64,000 nt of DNA from Chamaecrista fasciculata (taxonomy: Eukaryota > Streptophyta > Magnoliopsida > Fabales > Fabaceae): NCBI GenBank assembly GCA_003254925.1, contig QANZ01027344.1, positions 75,303 through 139,302 on the forward strand, in the 5' to 3' direction. Positions 24,039 through 36,905 of this stretch are shown one piece after another (positions within the stretch are counted from its first letter, which is position 1; every line of letters starts with the position of its first letter). The position numbers were made by a program, and so were the translations under genes. Under the pieces are notes generated by a model. It saw only the letters and a program-made list of their open reading frames with translations. It had not been told where the DNA came from and made no database searches.

Positions 24039-24624
24039 TGATGAACCTGGTTCTGACCGGGGGTCATTACTTGGTTCGGGTGAGGCAACTCTGGGTCAAA
24101 GGTCGCCTGCAAGTCAATGAACACACAATGGTGGCCCTGCGATTCACCTCTGATGCTTAGGTTAGTAAGGGTTATGAGCTCAATAATCTCAATTGACTGA
24201 GTAGAGAGCGTACCTTTTTCTAGTGTGAAGGGTTAACCTTTTATACTGACTGAGGGCAATCTAGTGTGATCTTGCCATAAATGCCTGGATGCTTGATTGT
24301 GATCCTGGCTGATCTGATTGTGATCCTTGGCTCCCACGTAACTTCCTTTTCTATGAAAGGTGCCTTGATGACTAAGGCGTTAGTGAGGGAAAGGATCTCT
24401 GAGTGATTTGTCTTGATTGACAGTGGATCTTGATTGATCCTTGATTGGTTTCTGATTAATTCAGGGAATGTTTCTTTATTTCTCGTTCGTGGGCGCTCAT
24501 GTCCTTCGTAGTTATGGGCGCTCTCGCCATAGCGGAGTTAAGGGCGTTCTCGCCTGCTCAATCCCATTTGGTTGACTTATAGCACGTTGGGCCAAGGGCC
24601 TCCTAATTATTGGGCCTATTATCA
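24039..24624. mobile_element. Probable solo LTR
   Basis: A 586-bp block much richer in G and C than its surroundings begins TGATGAACC and ends CCTATTATCA, so it has TG...CA ends. The flanking five bases are GATAT and TATAT, a near-match to a 5-bp target duplication. There is no internal retroelement sequence on either side, so it is read as a solo LTR left by recombination between two LTRs. The superfamily cannot be told from the LTR alone. It ends about 250 bp upstream of the EF-hand start codon. Confidence 0.55.
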
Positions 24625-24784
24625 TATATATAAATAATTTTGTCGTCATACCAAATGTCAATATTATAAACACTACAATATCTTACATTATAGCTTAAGA
24701 TACTAATAAGACTCCTCAAGATTAAATTATCAATACAAATTATGAAAGATACATATAACCAATTTTATATAAACTTTTTCCTAT

Positions 24785-24793
24785 TATAAATAG
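24785..24793 (+). promoter_or_regulatory. TATA box of the EF-hand gene
   Basis: TATAAATAG, 87 bp upstream of the chosen ATG at 24872 and followed by a purine-rich leader with GAGAGAAAGAGAG. Confidence 0.55.
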
Positions 24794-24871
24794 ACTAGGC
24801 AGGTGAAGTGGCAAGTAAGAATTAAACAAGAACAAAGGCAAGACTCGAGAGAGAAAGAGAGAAAAGAGAGA

Positions 24872-25156
24872 ATGGGAGTGTTCATACCGCCGTCAACATT
24901 TCCGGTGCAGGTGAAAGAGAAAACAGTGATAACAAAAGAGAAAATTAGGAGAACACTAAAGGAAGTAGACAAAAACAGGGACGATCGTGTGAGTGAGGAT
25001 GAGCTTAAGGAAGCTTTGAAGATACTTGGCTCTCGCTGGCCTGCCTTCAGAGCCATTCTCTGTTTTCAACATGCTGACACCAACCACGATCGTCAAATCA
25101 GTGGCCAAGCTGAAATTGATAAGCTTGTTAATTACATCTTCAAATGCTACACTTAA
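24872..25156 (+). CDS. Small EF-hand calcium-binding protein
   Basis: A single-exon 94-residue frame starting MGVFIPPSTFP. An in-frame open stretch continues 23 codons upstream, but it is the purine-rich leader, so the ATG at 24872 is preferred. Loop 1 is DKNRDDRVSEDE (residues 33-44), a near-canonical EF-hand with the calcium ligands at 1, 3, 5, 9 and 12 though lacking the usual glycine at 6. Loop 2 is DTNHDRQISGQA (69-80): ligands 1, 3, 5 and 9 are kept, but position 12 is alanine with a glutamate one residue later. The pair resembles short plant calcium sensors of the CML/polcalcin-like group. It probably binds calcium and a partner protein; no catalytic domain. A solo LTR sits just upstream. 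Confidence 0.75.
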   Translation: MGVFIPPSTFPVQVKEKTVITKEKIRRTLKEVDKNRDDRVSEDELKEALKILGSRWPAFRAILCFQHADTNHDRQISGQAEIDKLVNYIFKCYT

Positions 25157-25439
25157 TTCTTCTTCTTCTTCTTCTTTTTTTTATTTAATGTAGTTTCTCT
25201 CTGTGTGTGTGTGTATAAGCTGAAGGAACCAGAGGATTTAATTAGTATAAGTATCCTCTGTGTTGTGTTGTGTTGCTTCACGCGTAACTTTACCCATTTG
25301 AAGTTTGAAACTTTCTTCTCTAGCTAGGTTCATGAGCCCTTGTGTGTGTGCTCTGTAATCTGTATCACTCTATGTATCATATATATACAACGCTTCTGCA
25401 GGCTTTGTTCATAACTCTTTTTAACTGTTTATCCTCTTT

Positions 25440-25864
25440 GGCCAAAGTGCTATTGGTCCCTTGTGTTTGCTTTAAGTTCTGTTTTGGTCCTCAAGTTTTC
25501 TTCATTCTGTTTTGGTCCTTTATGTTTGCTCAAAGTTTAATTTTGGTCCCTCAATTTTTTTTTGTTCTGTTTTTGTCCCTCAAGTTTCTAAAAAGTTTCA
25601 CCTTTCACTCCCAACAATTTTATTCTTTTACTTTTTGTAAGAGAGCAAAATTATTGGGAGATGAAAGTTAGTTTTTTTTTCCTTTTTTTAACAGAAAAAC
25701 TAGATGGAAAATAGTCAGGGACTAACGGTGAAACTTTTTAAAAATTTTAGGGTTCAAAATGAAACTTTGAACAAACATAAGAGACCAAAACGAAACAAAA
25801 AAACATTTGAGGGACCAAAAGAGAACTTTGAGCAAACATTAGGAACCAATATAAGACTTTGGCT
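25440..25864. mobile_element. Mutator-type fold-back MITE
   Basis: Starts GGCCAAAGTGCTATTGG and ends AAGACTTTGGCT; arms of about 170 bp are inverted copies. Flanks ATCCTCTTT (25431-25439) and TTCCTCTTT (25865-25873) agree at eight of nine bases, the Mutator target-duplication length. It lies in the 3' flank of the EF-hand gene. Confidence 0.75.
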
Positions 25865-25873
25865 TTCCTCTTT

Positions 25874-27280
25874 TGTACAACTTTCCATATGTTCGTGTCT
25901 GTGTTTGTTATTTTAAACGTTCCTCTGTTTTTATTTTCCTTGCCGAAATCTGTTGGAAGCGTAGATAACAACATTACATAAACTTTATCTAGAATTTTAT
26001 CATTTCTTATTCACTTTTTACACCCTGGATCATTTCTTCTTAAAGGTATTCAACTCTCTGTGCAAGGACTTTGATATGGCTAAACTGCCATGTGTAGTTC
26101 TCAGTGTATTTCCTAATTAATTCTCAGTTTCTCACTATATCTGAATTTTTTAAAACATGATCAAGAGAGAATTTCAAGATATGGAGCACCTACCTCTCTA
26201 TAAATATTCTCAATACTAAATAATGGGTCAAAAGACCAACTTTTCGTTATTCAGACTTAATTAAATAGCTCAATATAAGGGTTAAGCCAAATAATTAAGA
26301 TCATGATAACAATTCAAGAGAAAGTAATTCGATAAATATTTTTTTTGGTGCATATAAGAATATTTTTTTTCATACAAAAGAATCATTTAAAAAGATAATA
26401 CACTTTATTCTGAAGTACGAAAAAGACTCATATTCAAGTTAAAAAGTTACCCAGTGGCCAAAAAAGGCTAATAAGTTAACACTTGTCTATTTTTTAACCA
26501 AGTTTGGTTGGTCTAGTGGTTAGTTCACTAGGTCGTTTAAGCACAAAGAAAAATTACAAGGCACCAAGCACAAAGCCGTGCATCACGTTAACAATTTTGG
26601 TAATTTTTTCTCGCTACACATAATTTAACTTAAAACTATTTTTTGTTATTCTAATATGAATAACTATACTACTATTGTGAAAATGCTTCCCAGCCAACAC
26701 AAAATCCATGGGACAACTTTAAGAAATTAAATCTTGTCTTCCAGGAAATTCAGGTATTAAAAGAAAAATGGAGGACTAAAGACAAGTGTAGGAAATTGAA
26801 GTATATATATTACTATATTAGAACTAGGAAAGAGTTATTCAACTTTACATCTTGTACTATATTATATATATACATGCCATTATGCAAGCAAATGCATGGG
26901 GCTTAAGAACTAAGGATGAGTCATGAGAAATGACGCTGAGTTTGACGGTTTACAATTTTGTGATCATGAATATGAAATTCGAGTCAGCTATCACTCCTTT
27001 AACTGTTCATGGAATCACTAAACTAGACTATACATGGAAATTAAAGGATAAAAATGAAGCTGATATTCACAACATCAAGCAAGGACAAAAGTTGATTTTG
27101 GTGGAACGGGACTAAGGTGCTGCTCTTTCATATATCTTCCATCCATCATCAACTTCTGAGCGCTGATACAGGTTAAGAGCAGGAAAAGACTCTGTTGTCA
27201 CTGGGATTGACTGCATACAACCCAGATTTGTTATCATAGTAAAGTAAGATGAACATTCACAATAATGTAAATATACACTT
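25874..27280. other. Intergenic; SINE box-A remnant near 26.5 kb
   Basis: TTGGTTGGTCTAGTGGTTAG at about 26508 matches the box-A part of the SINE at 13.9 kb in the opposite orientation; the rest is too diverged to bound. A 61-codon frame at 26930-27115 has no recognisable feature. No gene is supported. Confidence 0.4.
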
Positions 27281-27289
27281 AACAAATAC

Positions 27290-27638
27290 TATGAAGCACA
27301 TGCACTTATACAGACACGGGACATGATACGGATACTTACATATTAACATGTTGAATTCATGAAATTACATAACACAACACAACACAACACAATATACATA
27401 TATATATGTGTATAAATATCTGTAAAAAGAAAATTTCAAAAATTACAATTTCTATTCATAAAATGTCATGTGTTACTTTTTCTTATTTTTTTGTTGTATT
27501 GGAGCCGTAAGAAAATGATTTAAAATTTTGATACTCATAATGTCAAGTATGTGTCTGGCCATGCCGTACGCGCGTCAAACATGAATACATGTCGAAAACT
27601 GCGACACTTACTCAAAATAAAGTATACGTGCTTCATAG
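27290..27638. mobile_element. Fold-back MITE, TATGAAGC family, copy 2
   Basis: Ends TATGAAGCACATGC and ACGTGCTTCATAG are inverted. The 9-bp flanks are identical, AACAAATAC at 27281-27289 and 27639-27647, which fixes the ends and indicates a Mutator-type element. It lies about 180 bp past the PAH stop codon and may overlap the 3' untranslated region. Confidence 0.8.
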
Positions 27639-27820
27639 AACAAATACCATATAGGTAAGTAACGTCTTATTGCATGGCTTCTTCTAAATTTCGCTCCTAG
27701 CTAGACATAAAACAATTTATGCGGAGCTGAGATTGAAATTTACCCAAATAATTCTAGTAGTACAGCCTGCAGTCATGTCTTTTCAGATTAAGACGGTTGA
27801 GTGATAATGCCAGTGTCCTC

Positions 27821-30800
27821 TCAAATATCTATAGCAGGAGGAGGTAGCTTCCAGAAATTCCAAGTGTTAAAGTCCTCCTGCAACCAATGTTCAGAAACAA
27901 AATTAGGCACCAAAAAAGAAAAAAGTTGCACCACAAACAAATATTTTGATAATACCAAAAAAATGTTGCCTTTCAAAATCAGGAAAAGTGAATGGGAGAG
28001 TTCTTTTGGAGCTAAACCTGCTCAGATGATTTCATGGGGGGAAACATTCCATTAACGAGAGCATGAAGAGAGGTATATGATTTTGTGTCAAGACGACGGT
28101 TAACAGCAACCTCTCCCTGCAAATTTAAACATACCAAAGTAAGTTTGACAGCCTTATATATTGTGGGAAATTTTGATTTTCTGCCCATTCTAAAAGCATA
28201 GATTAACGATTTATGTACCTTTGGATTAATGATGAAGACTTTTCCTTTTGGTATTCCAACCTTAAAGTAGCTGATTTCATCAGTATCCCTATTTCCAAAG
28301 CCAGCATAGAATGGATTGTAATCAGAAGGAAAAAGTGCCCTGATGTCCTGGAGGCATTAAATTGAACTGGTCATTAATAACATGTTGAACATACTAAAAA
28401 TATCAAAACTAAGTTGATTTAAATGTGACGGCCAGAAACTAACCTCTAAGCATGCAATTTTGAATTCATGAGGAGCCCTTCTGATAACTGAAAATTGAAG
28501 AGAAAGAAATCTTAGTCCAAATACTGTAAATGTGTGATGCAATTAGTACTAAGCCTTAATAATTAGAAAAAGAAAACAGAAACTTGATATTGGTGTAACA
28601 CATCTTCCATTTTGGTTTCATCAGTAATTTTTTTTTTGGTAGTACATAAAGTTTAAATTTTCATCAGTAATTTTAGAAGAAGAAAAAAGGAAGAAGACAA
28701 AGCAAAGGGTTAAATTGTTCAGACACAGAATATAATTCCTAAACAAATCTGGTCACCTCTTCCCTTTTCTTGAAGTTCTAAATTCCAAATCTATATATCA
28801 ACAGATAAGATTCTTCATCCACTGAATAAATGGGCTGTTTATGATTACATAATAAAAAAATGTGGACGCATACCTGCTGTGGGAAATTATCTTGTACAGT
28901 ATACATAAACAACCCGTTTGCAAGTTAGAAAAGGGAACATGGAGAAGAAGCAGAAACGAAAGATCAGAAGATTAGTTACCTTCCCGATATAAGGAGGGAA
29001 AGAGTCCATCAGGGGAAATAAGAACAGGACCATCTGGCAAAATTTTCCCATTCTGCACATACAGAAATAATAGAAGATTATGAAAATTCAGTCTGTACTC
29101 TTTTCATTTCTTCTCATTTCTTTCCTTTTTTCATTTTTGAGATTCAAAACCAAACTCTGAGTTTGATCATCACCTGCTTAAGGTTAAATAGGAATTGTCT
29201 GGTATGATAGGCCTGAGAAATTGAGCGAGCACTAAGAAAGAGCATGTGGTAACCATTTTCCTGCAAAATTTGAAACAGAAAAGACAAGAGCCCATTAGAA
29301 AAACCCAAAAGTTTAGAGCATGGTTGTAATATGCAGGGTATAGGAACTGCATACATCCTAAATCAGTACGAAATTGATTAAGCATTAGGGTATTCTAAGA
29401 TTTAAATCCATAGACAAAAAAAGACAAAGTAATGTCAAAACATCTAAAAATTGTTGACAGGACAAACTAACCCTGATAGCAGAGAATAAATGTGTAACCC
29501 CAGTCTGTGACCAGTCTACTCCAACTAAAGGCATGAATTGTCCTAGAACATCTGACCTGTAAGATGCGAAACAAGTGATAGAAAATACCATTATCACACT
29601 ATGTGGCAGCATTGGAAACTCCAGCACAAAAAATAGAAGAGAAGCAGCAGCTGAAATCCCAATAGGCAAAAACACCTATCTCAATTCAAACAAGTTCTAC
29701 AATTTCACTTTCAGTTCATCATATTTTTGTCTTCAACAAACCAGTTGGCTTTCCAATTAAACCAGATTCACTTGAATATAAGAACTCCACGTTTTTTCCA
29801 ACTCAAACTTGACCAGGATATTACTTAAAATTTAACAATCCCATGATATCATAAATTGTGAATCAGTTTGAAGACTGACAATAATAGTGCAACTATTGGA
29901 CGTTAGTGAGTATTATCAGTCAACCTTAGTATAATAATCACTGAAACTGTTTATACATAAATAAATTTTTCCTTCTAGAATTTGTATGTCAAATTCCAAC
30001 ATAAAGCTCCATATCCTCATCAGATTTGTTGATATTTAAGCTCAGCAAAATTGCCCTCATTGGATGAAAAATAGTCAGGTTAAGTTCCCGTGTACATCTG
30101 AGTTCTCAAAAGTTTACCCTCATTGGATACCAAACAAAGTAAACAGCAACTTTTGCACAACTCAGTTGCCTTCCAAACATAAGTTTAGGTTTATTTTTAT
30201 GTGGATACCAAATATCTTTATTTGATAGAGAAAAGAAACAGAAAGGAATGGTAACAAGATCTATTTGATGAACAGGCCGGTCCATTTTCAAGAAGGCATA
30301 TTCTCACCTTGTAATTGTCCCATCCACATCTGAGATAACTATTCGAGTGTTCCATTTCCACAAATAAATATGGGCATCAACCTGTTAGTCAGGCACACAA
30401 AATAAAATTTAAAAGAAATACTAATCAGGGACATGTCGTTTAAAAAAGAAAAAGTAAACTTTAGAAAGTGAAATTGATGGAGAAAATACAACTACCAACC
30501 TGCTGCTTCCCCAGCATAGCAGTAGCAAAAGTGAAGGTTACTGTGTTCCTCCCTTCCTTAAGATTTAAGGATGCAAGCTGTTCAGACGTTGGAGTCTTTA
30601 CCCTAACCTTCTTTCTAGGTGGATTAGACTTGAGCTCATTATTGTCAGCATCAGTACTCATTGAACTCTCAGAGGCATCACCAGAAGTAGTAATTTTGGC
30701 ATCAATTAAAGCAGGCTGCGTAGCCATTGCAGATTTTGATCTCCTGAAGGAGAAAGGCCAAAGTCCCCAGTTTCCACCAGAAGGGTTGAGTCTTGATGGG

Positions 30801-33509
30801 TCTCCTGTATGAATTTTCTCAATTTGGTCAATGGTATCATGACTTTTGTTTCATATAATTGATCACTTCCAAAAAAATCATGATCAAAATAATAGGAAAG
30901 GGAAAGGCAGCATCTCATAACAATGACCAATAACAAGTTTATTATCCTTCACGATTTCAAGTCCAAGAGAAGTAACCTTATTGGTTAATGGTTATCAATT
31001 TTAGAGCATCAAAAGCTTTGGAAGCTATATCAACTCCCAATCCTATGTACAACATTAAAACGTGTTTCGAAGGAGATTTCTGAGCATAAAGCACAGCATA
31101 ATGACTACCTAATACCTATGACTAATTGGTTGAAAAGCATTAGAAAGACACAACAATAACAAAACTCTTCCATTTTGCTCTACCAAAAACGGCACACAAG
31201 CCTACTCATAATTTAAACTCATGCTTTTAGAGAGGGGGGGGGGGGTGACTTGCTTCCACATATTAAGCAAATGACAAAATGCTGCTACAAGACGTGAAAT
31301 TATTACCATTATTTTTAAAGAAACAAAAAACAGTATGGTATGTACACTATGAGAATAAGTAAATATAATCTATAGGCACACATTCAAAAACAGTAGACTT
31401 GAAATGGTAAATTTAACAAGTTATTAACCAAATTCTCTTACCAATGTGAGGATTCAGAGCAGTACTCTTGAATTCCCCGGAACTATGGTTATGCTTGTCA
31501 TCTGGCTCCTCGTGTAATAACTGGTTTTCTTTATCTCCATCTGATTGTAGACGTTTTAAGTAATCTTTGCCAGGAAGTGTATAGTTCAAAGATTTGGACT
31601 TTGAGACAAGAGATTGACTTAAAGGATAACGAACTTCATCTTTACCCAGACTGTTATTATGAGAAGATATATTGGGCAAGGATCTTATTTGCATCTCAAC
31701 TTCACCCTTAGCAAGCTTACTTCTAGGGACATTAATGGGACTGCGTGATGGGATTAACTTTTTAATGTCAAGTTTTTTATTTTCAGTGATAGAGCTTTCA
31801 GGAGATGAATGTGAATTGTAATCTGCATCAACTTCTTCAATGCTATCCACAGAAGAAGGACGATCTTCTTTATCTACATATCCATTGGAGACTGATTCCT
31901 CACACTGATAAGTGCTTTTGCATTCACCAAGGTCCCTGAAAAGGAAATGTTCTTCCTCTGGATTTGCTGACATTGGTTTACTCATCGCTTCGGCAAGGAA
32001 ACAATGGCCAACAGACCCCGGAGAAACTGATAATATGCTTGAGACATCATTGTCCTTACTATTCTCATCTAAAACTCGGTTATCCAAGCTGCCATAACTA
32101 GAAGTTGTGCTGAATGAACAAAGTCCTTGATCTAAATTGACTATTTGAGGATCTTGCAATGTTGGTGGCTCAGTAGCATCCTCCATACTGTAATTACTGT
32201 CACCGGCATGAAACTCAGAAACATCCTTAACTGGCATCCCCTGATCAGTATTTTTAATGACTTCCTCAGTTTTCACAACCTGCGGAAGAACTTCAATGTC
32301 AGTGTCAGCCAAATTAGAGCAAAAATATTTCATTTTTATTTAATTATTCTAGTTGGTTTATAGAGCTCAATTAGATTTACTGAAATAAATCAGAATCACT
32401 TATACCTCAGGTAGCAAAACGGTTGTTGCATGTAAGATCTCAGCATGTACATGGACTTCTTGACATCCTCCGCCAGCAAGGTACAGCACGGCATGAGTCT
32501 CCTCACCAGAATAATCCACGGCCTCTGCCGAACTCTCCGATGTTTTGCAATAAACAAGCGACTCAACTTCATTTGCTGAAGGTTCCTCCTTAGAAGGGCT
32601 AACACTAGAAACCTCTTCTCCACTAACTTGCTTTTCAATGTGTGTTTCAACCTCTACACATGCAAATTGTAAATCAGACTCAGTGCTACCACTACCATAT
32701 ACAACATCCTTCAAAATTGTCTTACCTTCAATGTCCTCAGCAACATCAATTATTGTTGTTTTTGAACTGTTGCCTTCTTCCTCGTTTAATTTATGTTGGT
32801 CCAAACCATTCTCCATGGATGAGCTCTCCTGTGTTTTTACACTGTTCTTGCGAGTTGGTTTAGTACCCGCAAGACTAGTAGACCACTTTATATCCAAGAG
32901 GCTAGCTGCAATCTCAGCACGCTCCAATGAGTCCCTCCTTTCAATTCCAGGATCATCAACTTTTCCATGAATATCATTATTATTATCATTATTGTCGCCT
33001 TTCATCGACTTTTGACCTAATACAAAACGAAGTATCCGTGATCGGCGAGAATTAGTCCTGGCCAAAGGCTTATTACTACCATTGCTTATATTATCAACCT
33101 GAGCTGCTGAATTTGGCTTGTCTGAACTGAAATTACAACTTGAACTTATGGATTTGAAAGGGCCCTTAACATCATCTGTCTCATCGCTAGAAGAAGAAGA
33201 TGAAGAAGACGTTATAGATTCTCCATCTTCTGCATCAACCTCCCTGAGAAAAAATGCTTCCCCTCGATGATCCAAATACATATGAAAATCAGCATCCACT
33301 CCATTAACGCTAATTTGAACCACCTTTTCCTTTGCCTTCAAAACCCCTTGAAATTTCCCAAATCGAACGTACCACGGCGAAGACTTGAAGCTTCCATCTG
33401 GCTGCTCAACTACAACGATATCCACAGCTCCACCAAAAGGATGAAAAGAACCCGAAACAGTGTAAACGCCGCGACTAATGTAGCCGCCTAGTCTCTCCAT
33501 CGTTTGCAT
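27821..33509 (-). CDS. PAH2: Phosphatidate phosphatase PAH (plant lipin)
   Basis: Eleven exons join in frame: 33509-32406, 32279-31442, 30804-30500, 30381-30308, 29556-29472, 29260-29174, 29052-28980, 28487-28444, 28347-28219, 28116-28018 and 27877-27821, giving 964 residues (961 if the second ATG, MERLGG, is used). The N-terminal lipin domain carries [19 protein letters not shown] and [16 protein letters not shown] long acidic, serine-rich middle follows, then [16 protein letters not shown], and the catalytic LNS2 domain with DVDGT (767-771, the DxDxT HAD motif). The tail has [14 protein letters not shown]. The enzyme dephosphorylates phosphatidate to diacylglycerol at the ER with magnesium, limiting phospholipid synthesis. 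The N-terminus is closer to my memory of Arabidopsis PAH2 than PAH1. All key residues seen are intact. Confidence 0.93.
28616..28674 (-). repeat. Micro-retroposon scar in a PAH intron, 16-bp duplication
   Basis: TTTCATCAGTAATTTT at 28616-28631 recurs at 28659-28674. The insert reads, on the minus strand, about 20 bases (AAACTTTATGTACTACC core) and an A-tail, matching the last bases of the SINE tail at 20390 (AAACTTTATGTGACC). Confidence 0.75.
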
Positions 33510-34050
33510 CCTCCGAATTCAAGCTTATCTGAGAGAACCTAATTTACAGTAATCTTAATTGCATTTCACTGAGTTCTCATCGCTAATACAACTTCTCAGA
33601 TTCGGAAATCGGAGCAAATCCTTAATACAACTCAGAATATCTAATTATATCACAATTATGAAAGCCTCAATGATCAGGACAAAAACTAAAAAAAATTAAA
33701 AAAAAAATACTCCTCTATTCTTTATCTGGAAAAATCGTGAGCGTAAACAATAGAAGCAAAACCGTAATTAATTACCATCAATAAATTTCCTCAGAGAAAT
33801 CGATCGAGGAAACGCCTACACAGGCATATATTTAGAAACATAGATAGAGATACAGTCTGTTCTTGCTTGCAAAGTAAGGGAAGAAGGCTTGATAGAGTAG
33901 AGAAAATGCAAATAGTAAAAGCGATAGTCTCATAATCACCGAAGAAATTAAATTAAGGAACCGCGCCGTAAGCTAATGATGATGATAGAAATGGAAGCAT
34001 ATTCGATTCGAACAGATTGGAATGTGCTGAACCCACAGGATCATTGAAAA
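33510..34050 (-). promoter_or_regulatory. PAH leader and promoter region
   Basis: Immediately upstream of the start is a splice-acceptor-like CTCTCAG (about 33530), suggesting an intron in the 5' leader, with the first exon perhaps near 33.85-33.95 kb. The first donor is not clear. No other gene is seen. Confidence 0.35.
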
Positions 34051-34344
34051 TAATAATTAGTATATTATAAGTTAAGATAATTTTGCATCAGACTAATTAA
34101 CTTGCCTTTCCACCCTAATTGAATAATGCGTAAGATTAAGTTGGAGTCATTCTCGAAGGCGACGGTTTGAAAAGTTTGAAAGGACGAAGCCGACATGGAA
34201 AGTAGTACTAACATAACATTTAACAAATAATCTAGTACATGTTCTTATTTCCCTCCTAACATAAATTGTAACAGATCTCACCTTGAGTAAGTTGAGTATA
34301 GATTATTTTATAGAATTTTGGAGTATAATTTTCTTGAAGGATCA
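34051..34344. other. Intergenic, no gene seen
   Basis: AT-rich upstream flank of PAH with no supported feature. Confidence 0.4.
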
Positions 34345-34502
34345 AATTCGTTGTTTTGGTGAGTTATAATTTTGGGTTCGATTCCAGGTGATGTCTCATT
34401 TGGTGGGTTATTTGTAAACTGTAAGTGTTCTTTGAGTCCGGAGGCCTATCCTAATCTTGAGGCGTCATCCCCTCACCTAAATCTTAATGTTATAAAAATA
34501 AA
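34345..34502 (+). mobile_element. tRNA-derived SINE
   Basis: A box-B-like GGGTTCGATTCCAGG follows a weak box A (TTGTTTTGGTGAG). A GC-richer body and the tail CCCTCACCTAAATCTTAATG lead into an A-rich end. Tail and layout match the SINE at 20390-20585 on the opposite strand. Confidence 0.5.
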
Positions 34503-36269
34503 ATTTGTAATTTTCATTGAAAGGTCAACGTATTAGAGAAGACTACTTTATAAATGGACTTAATGGTATAATGCATTTTAAGATTTGTGTGAAGTGTATA
34601 TAATGAAGTCACGAAAAATGTTGACTTTTCTTGAAAATATGATATAACGTATAATGTTGAATGTAATGCATTTTATAAAATTTTAGGCTCTCAAATCTCA
34701 ATGGGACTTATATTAATTACATAAATCTAATGAAAATTTTACAAATTAAAATTTTAAAATTAGAACATATAAGATCTATTAACTTTAGTTATTAATTTAA
34801 AAGTAATGACTAATTAATTAAGCATGGAATGAATGGTGCACATAATCAACTAAAATTATGGACTAAAATCGAAAAACTTGGACCAAAGTATAATGGGATT
34901 AAAGCTCTATAATACTCTTCTAATTATTTAGTCAATAAACAAAACAACAAAGTAACTAAATAATAGAAGAGGAAGCTAAAAAGCATGCGTTGAAATATGA
35001 GTTTTAAAACTTCAAAAGAGGAGGTGATCCATTACAAAGTTATGTTTAAATTAAAAATAATTAGTTGCGAAAATGCGTAACTATTTGTCTATTAGATGGT
35101 CCGTGGTCGCATACTCTCTTATCATGAAGTAATATAAGAATCTCAATTTTTTAAAGCTAAATATTAAGGCATTCATACTCTGTTATCACACTCGAACATG
35201 AAAATTCAATTTTAAAAGTTTACAAGAGACATGCCTTGTATTAAGAGAATGAGTTTCACAACCAGTCTATTATTAGTTTAGCAAAGGCATTTATTTTGTA
35301 TTTAAATTTTAATTTTGTCTCTAATGTATTTTTATTATTAATTTTATTTTTAATATTTTATATTTTGATTGATTTTATCATTTATTTTTACTTTAATCAA
35401 ACATTAATGATAAATTTATATAACTTAATCATATGTAATGTAATTTTAATAGAAAAATAAAATTAAATCCTAACTCAAATTAAATAATATAATGAGATTT
35501 GTCATTAATTTATTAAAAAAATTAATTGAAAGATAAAATTAATCAAAATATTATAAATAAAATATATTAAAGATAAAATTGAAAATTAAAGTAAAACTTA
35601 AAAGAAAAAGTACTTTTGTGTAACTAAATGGAACAAGTTGGAGTGGTCCTTGGTGGCGAATCAAGTATTGTGGCAGCAGGCATAAATGCAAGTGTTACGA
35701 CTTATCAGTTATGTTCATGAACGAGGATGCAATTGCAGCTGTTGCTGTTTGTTTGTAAAATTGATAATATTTTTCAATAATTGAAGTAACTTGAATTTTC
35801 TTCCCGCTGTTGTTTGGACGAACACGCAACTAACGCAAATACATCTTCACCAACCACAAGTCAAATTTCGAATCCCTTCTTGTTGTTGCAGTATAACATT
35901 TTTTAACTTTTTTATGTAATTAAAGTCTTAAAATCTCTTCTTCTAACCAAATTCGACAAAAAATCTCTTCTTCACCCATTGTTCATGTGTATTTTATTTA
36001 TGTAAGATAATGAAATTATGGATTACAATTAAAACAAAAATGAGTTTTTTTTCTTTGTAATAGATTTACAATATATTTTAGTAAATTTTATATTACTTTT
36101 TTGTATTTAACCCATTAAACCAGCAAAAAAAACTTAAAAAAAATGAATTTTTCATTAAAAGTAGTGACTCAGACGGTTTATTAAAAATTGCTCCGAGTCA
36201 CGGTTCAACCCGAGTCAATCCGGTTCGAAGCGATTTTGGACGGTTCAAAGCGGTCCAACTTTCTAAATG
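34503..36269. other. Intergenic, no gene seen
   Basis: Very AT-rich. From about 36150 a GGTTCAACCCGAGTC-type repeat begins; it appears to resume at about 36925 as ACCGGTTCGCCCGTC, suggesting the block between was inserted into it. Confidence 0.4.
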
Positions 36270-36905
36270 GTAACAGATAAGATCCGATGATTTTGTCACT
36301 ATCCGTATTCGTATCCGTTCATACTATCAAATATCCGTACCTTTATCCGTATCCGATAAATTAATATCCGTATCTGCACCCTATCCGATATCTGGTATCC
36401 GACGGGTACCCGAAATACTCGAAATATTCGAAAAAAATTATGGATATAGGATATGATATCCTATTTTATAACTCGGATATACCGAGTACCCGATATCCAT
36501 TATCCGCCAACTAATATAAATAAATGAAATTTTTATTTATTTATAATTTAAATTTATTTTTAATATAAAAAATTAAATACAATACAACTAAAAAATGATT
36601 ATATAAAAATATATATAAATATTTTTAATTAAATTTAAATAATTAGATAAAAAATATTAAATTGAATGTAAAATATAAAAATTAAATAACTAATAGTTTA
36701 TCGGATATCAGGTACCCTAATTATCCGTTCATTTCGGACAGATATAGAGTATCCGAGGGCAATATCTGTATCCGCCCAAAATCCGAAAAATATTTAATTT
36801 TTACTATCTGTATCCTATTCGATATCCTGTATCCGACGGATAGCGAATAGTTTTTTCGAACAGATACCAGCGGGTATCCTAACTATCCTAAGAAATTGCT
36901 ATCCT
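36270..36905. repeat. Repeat built of ATCCGTATCCG phrases, probable DNA transposon
   Basis: Two GC-richer ends crowded with ATCCGTATCCG and GATATCCGTATCC motifs enclose an AT-rich centre without coding sequence. The two ends are partly inverted relative to one another, as with non-autonomous class II elements. Exact termini and target duplication could not be fixed. Confidence 0.4.

Noticed and set aside
26930-27115. 61-codon plus-strand frame
   Set aside because: Reads like protein by composition but has no recognisable motif, no promoter and no homologue I know.
31234-31245. Run of 12 G in a PAH intron
   Set aside because: Simple homopolymer; too short on its own to support a G-quadruplex claim.
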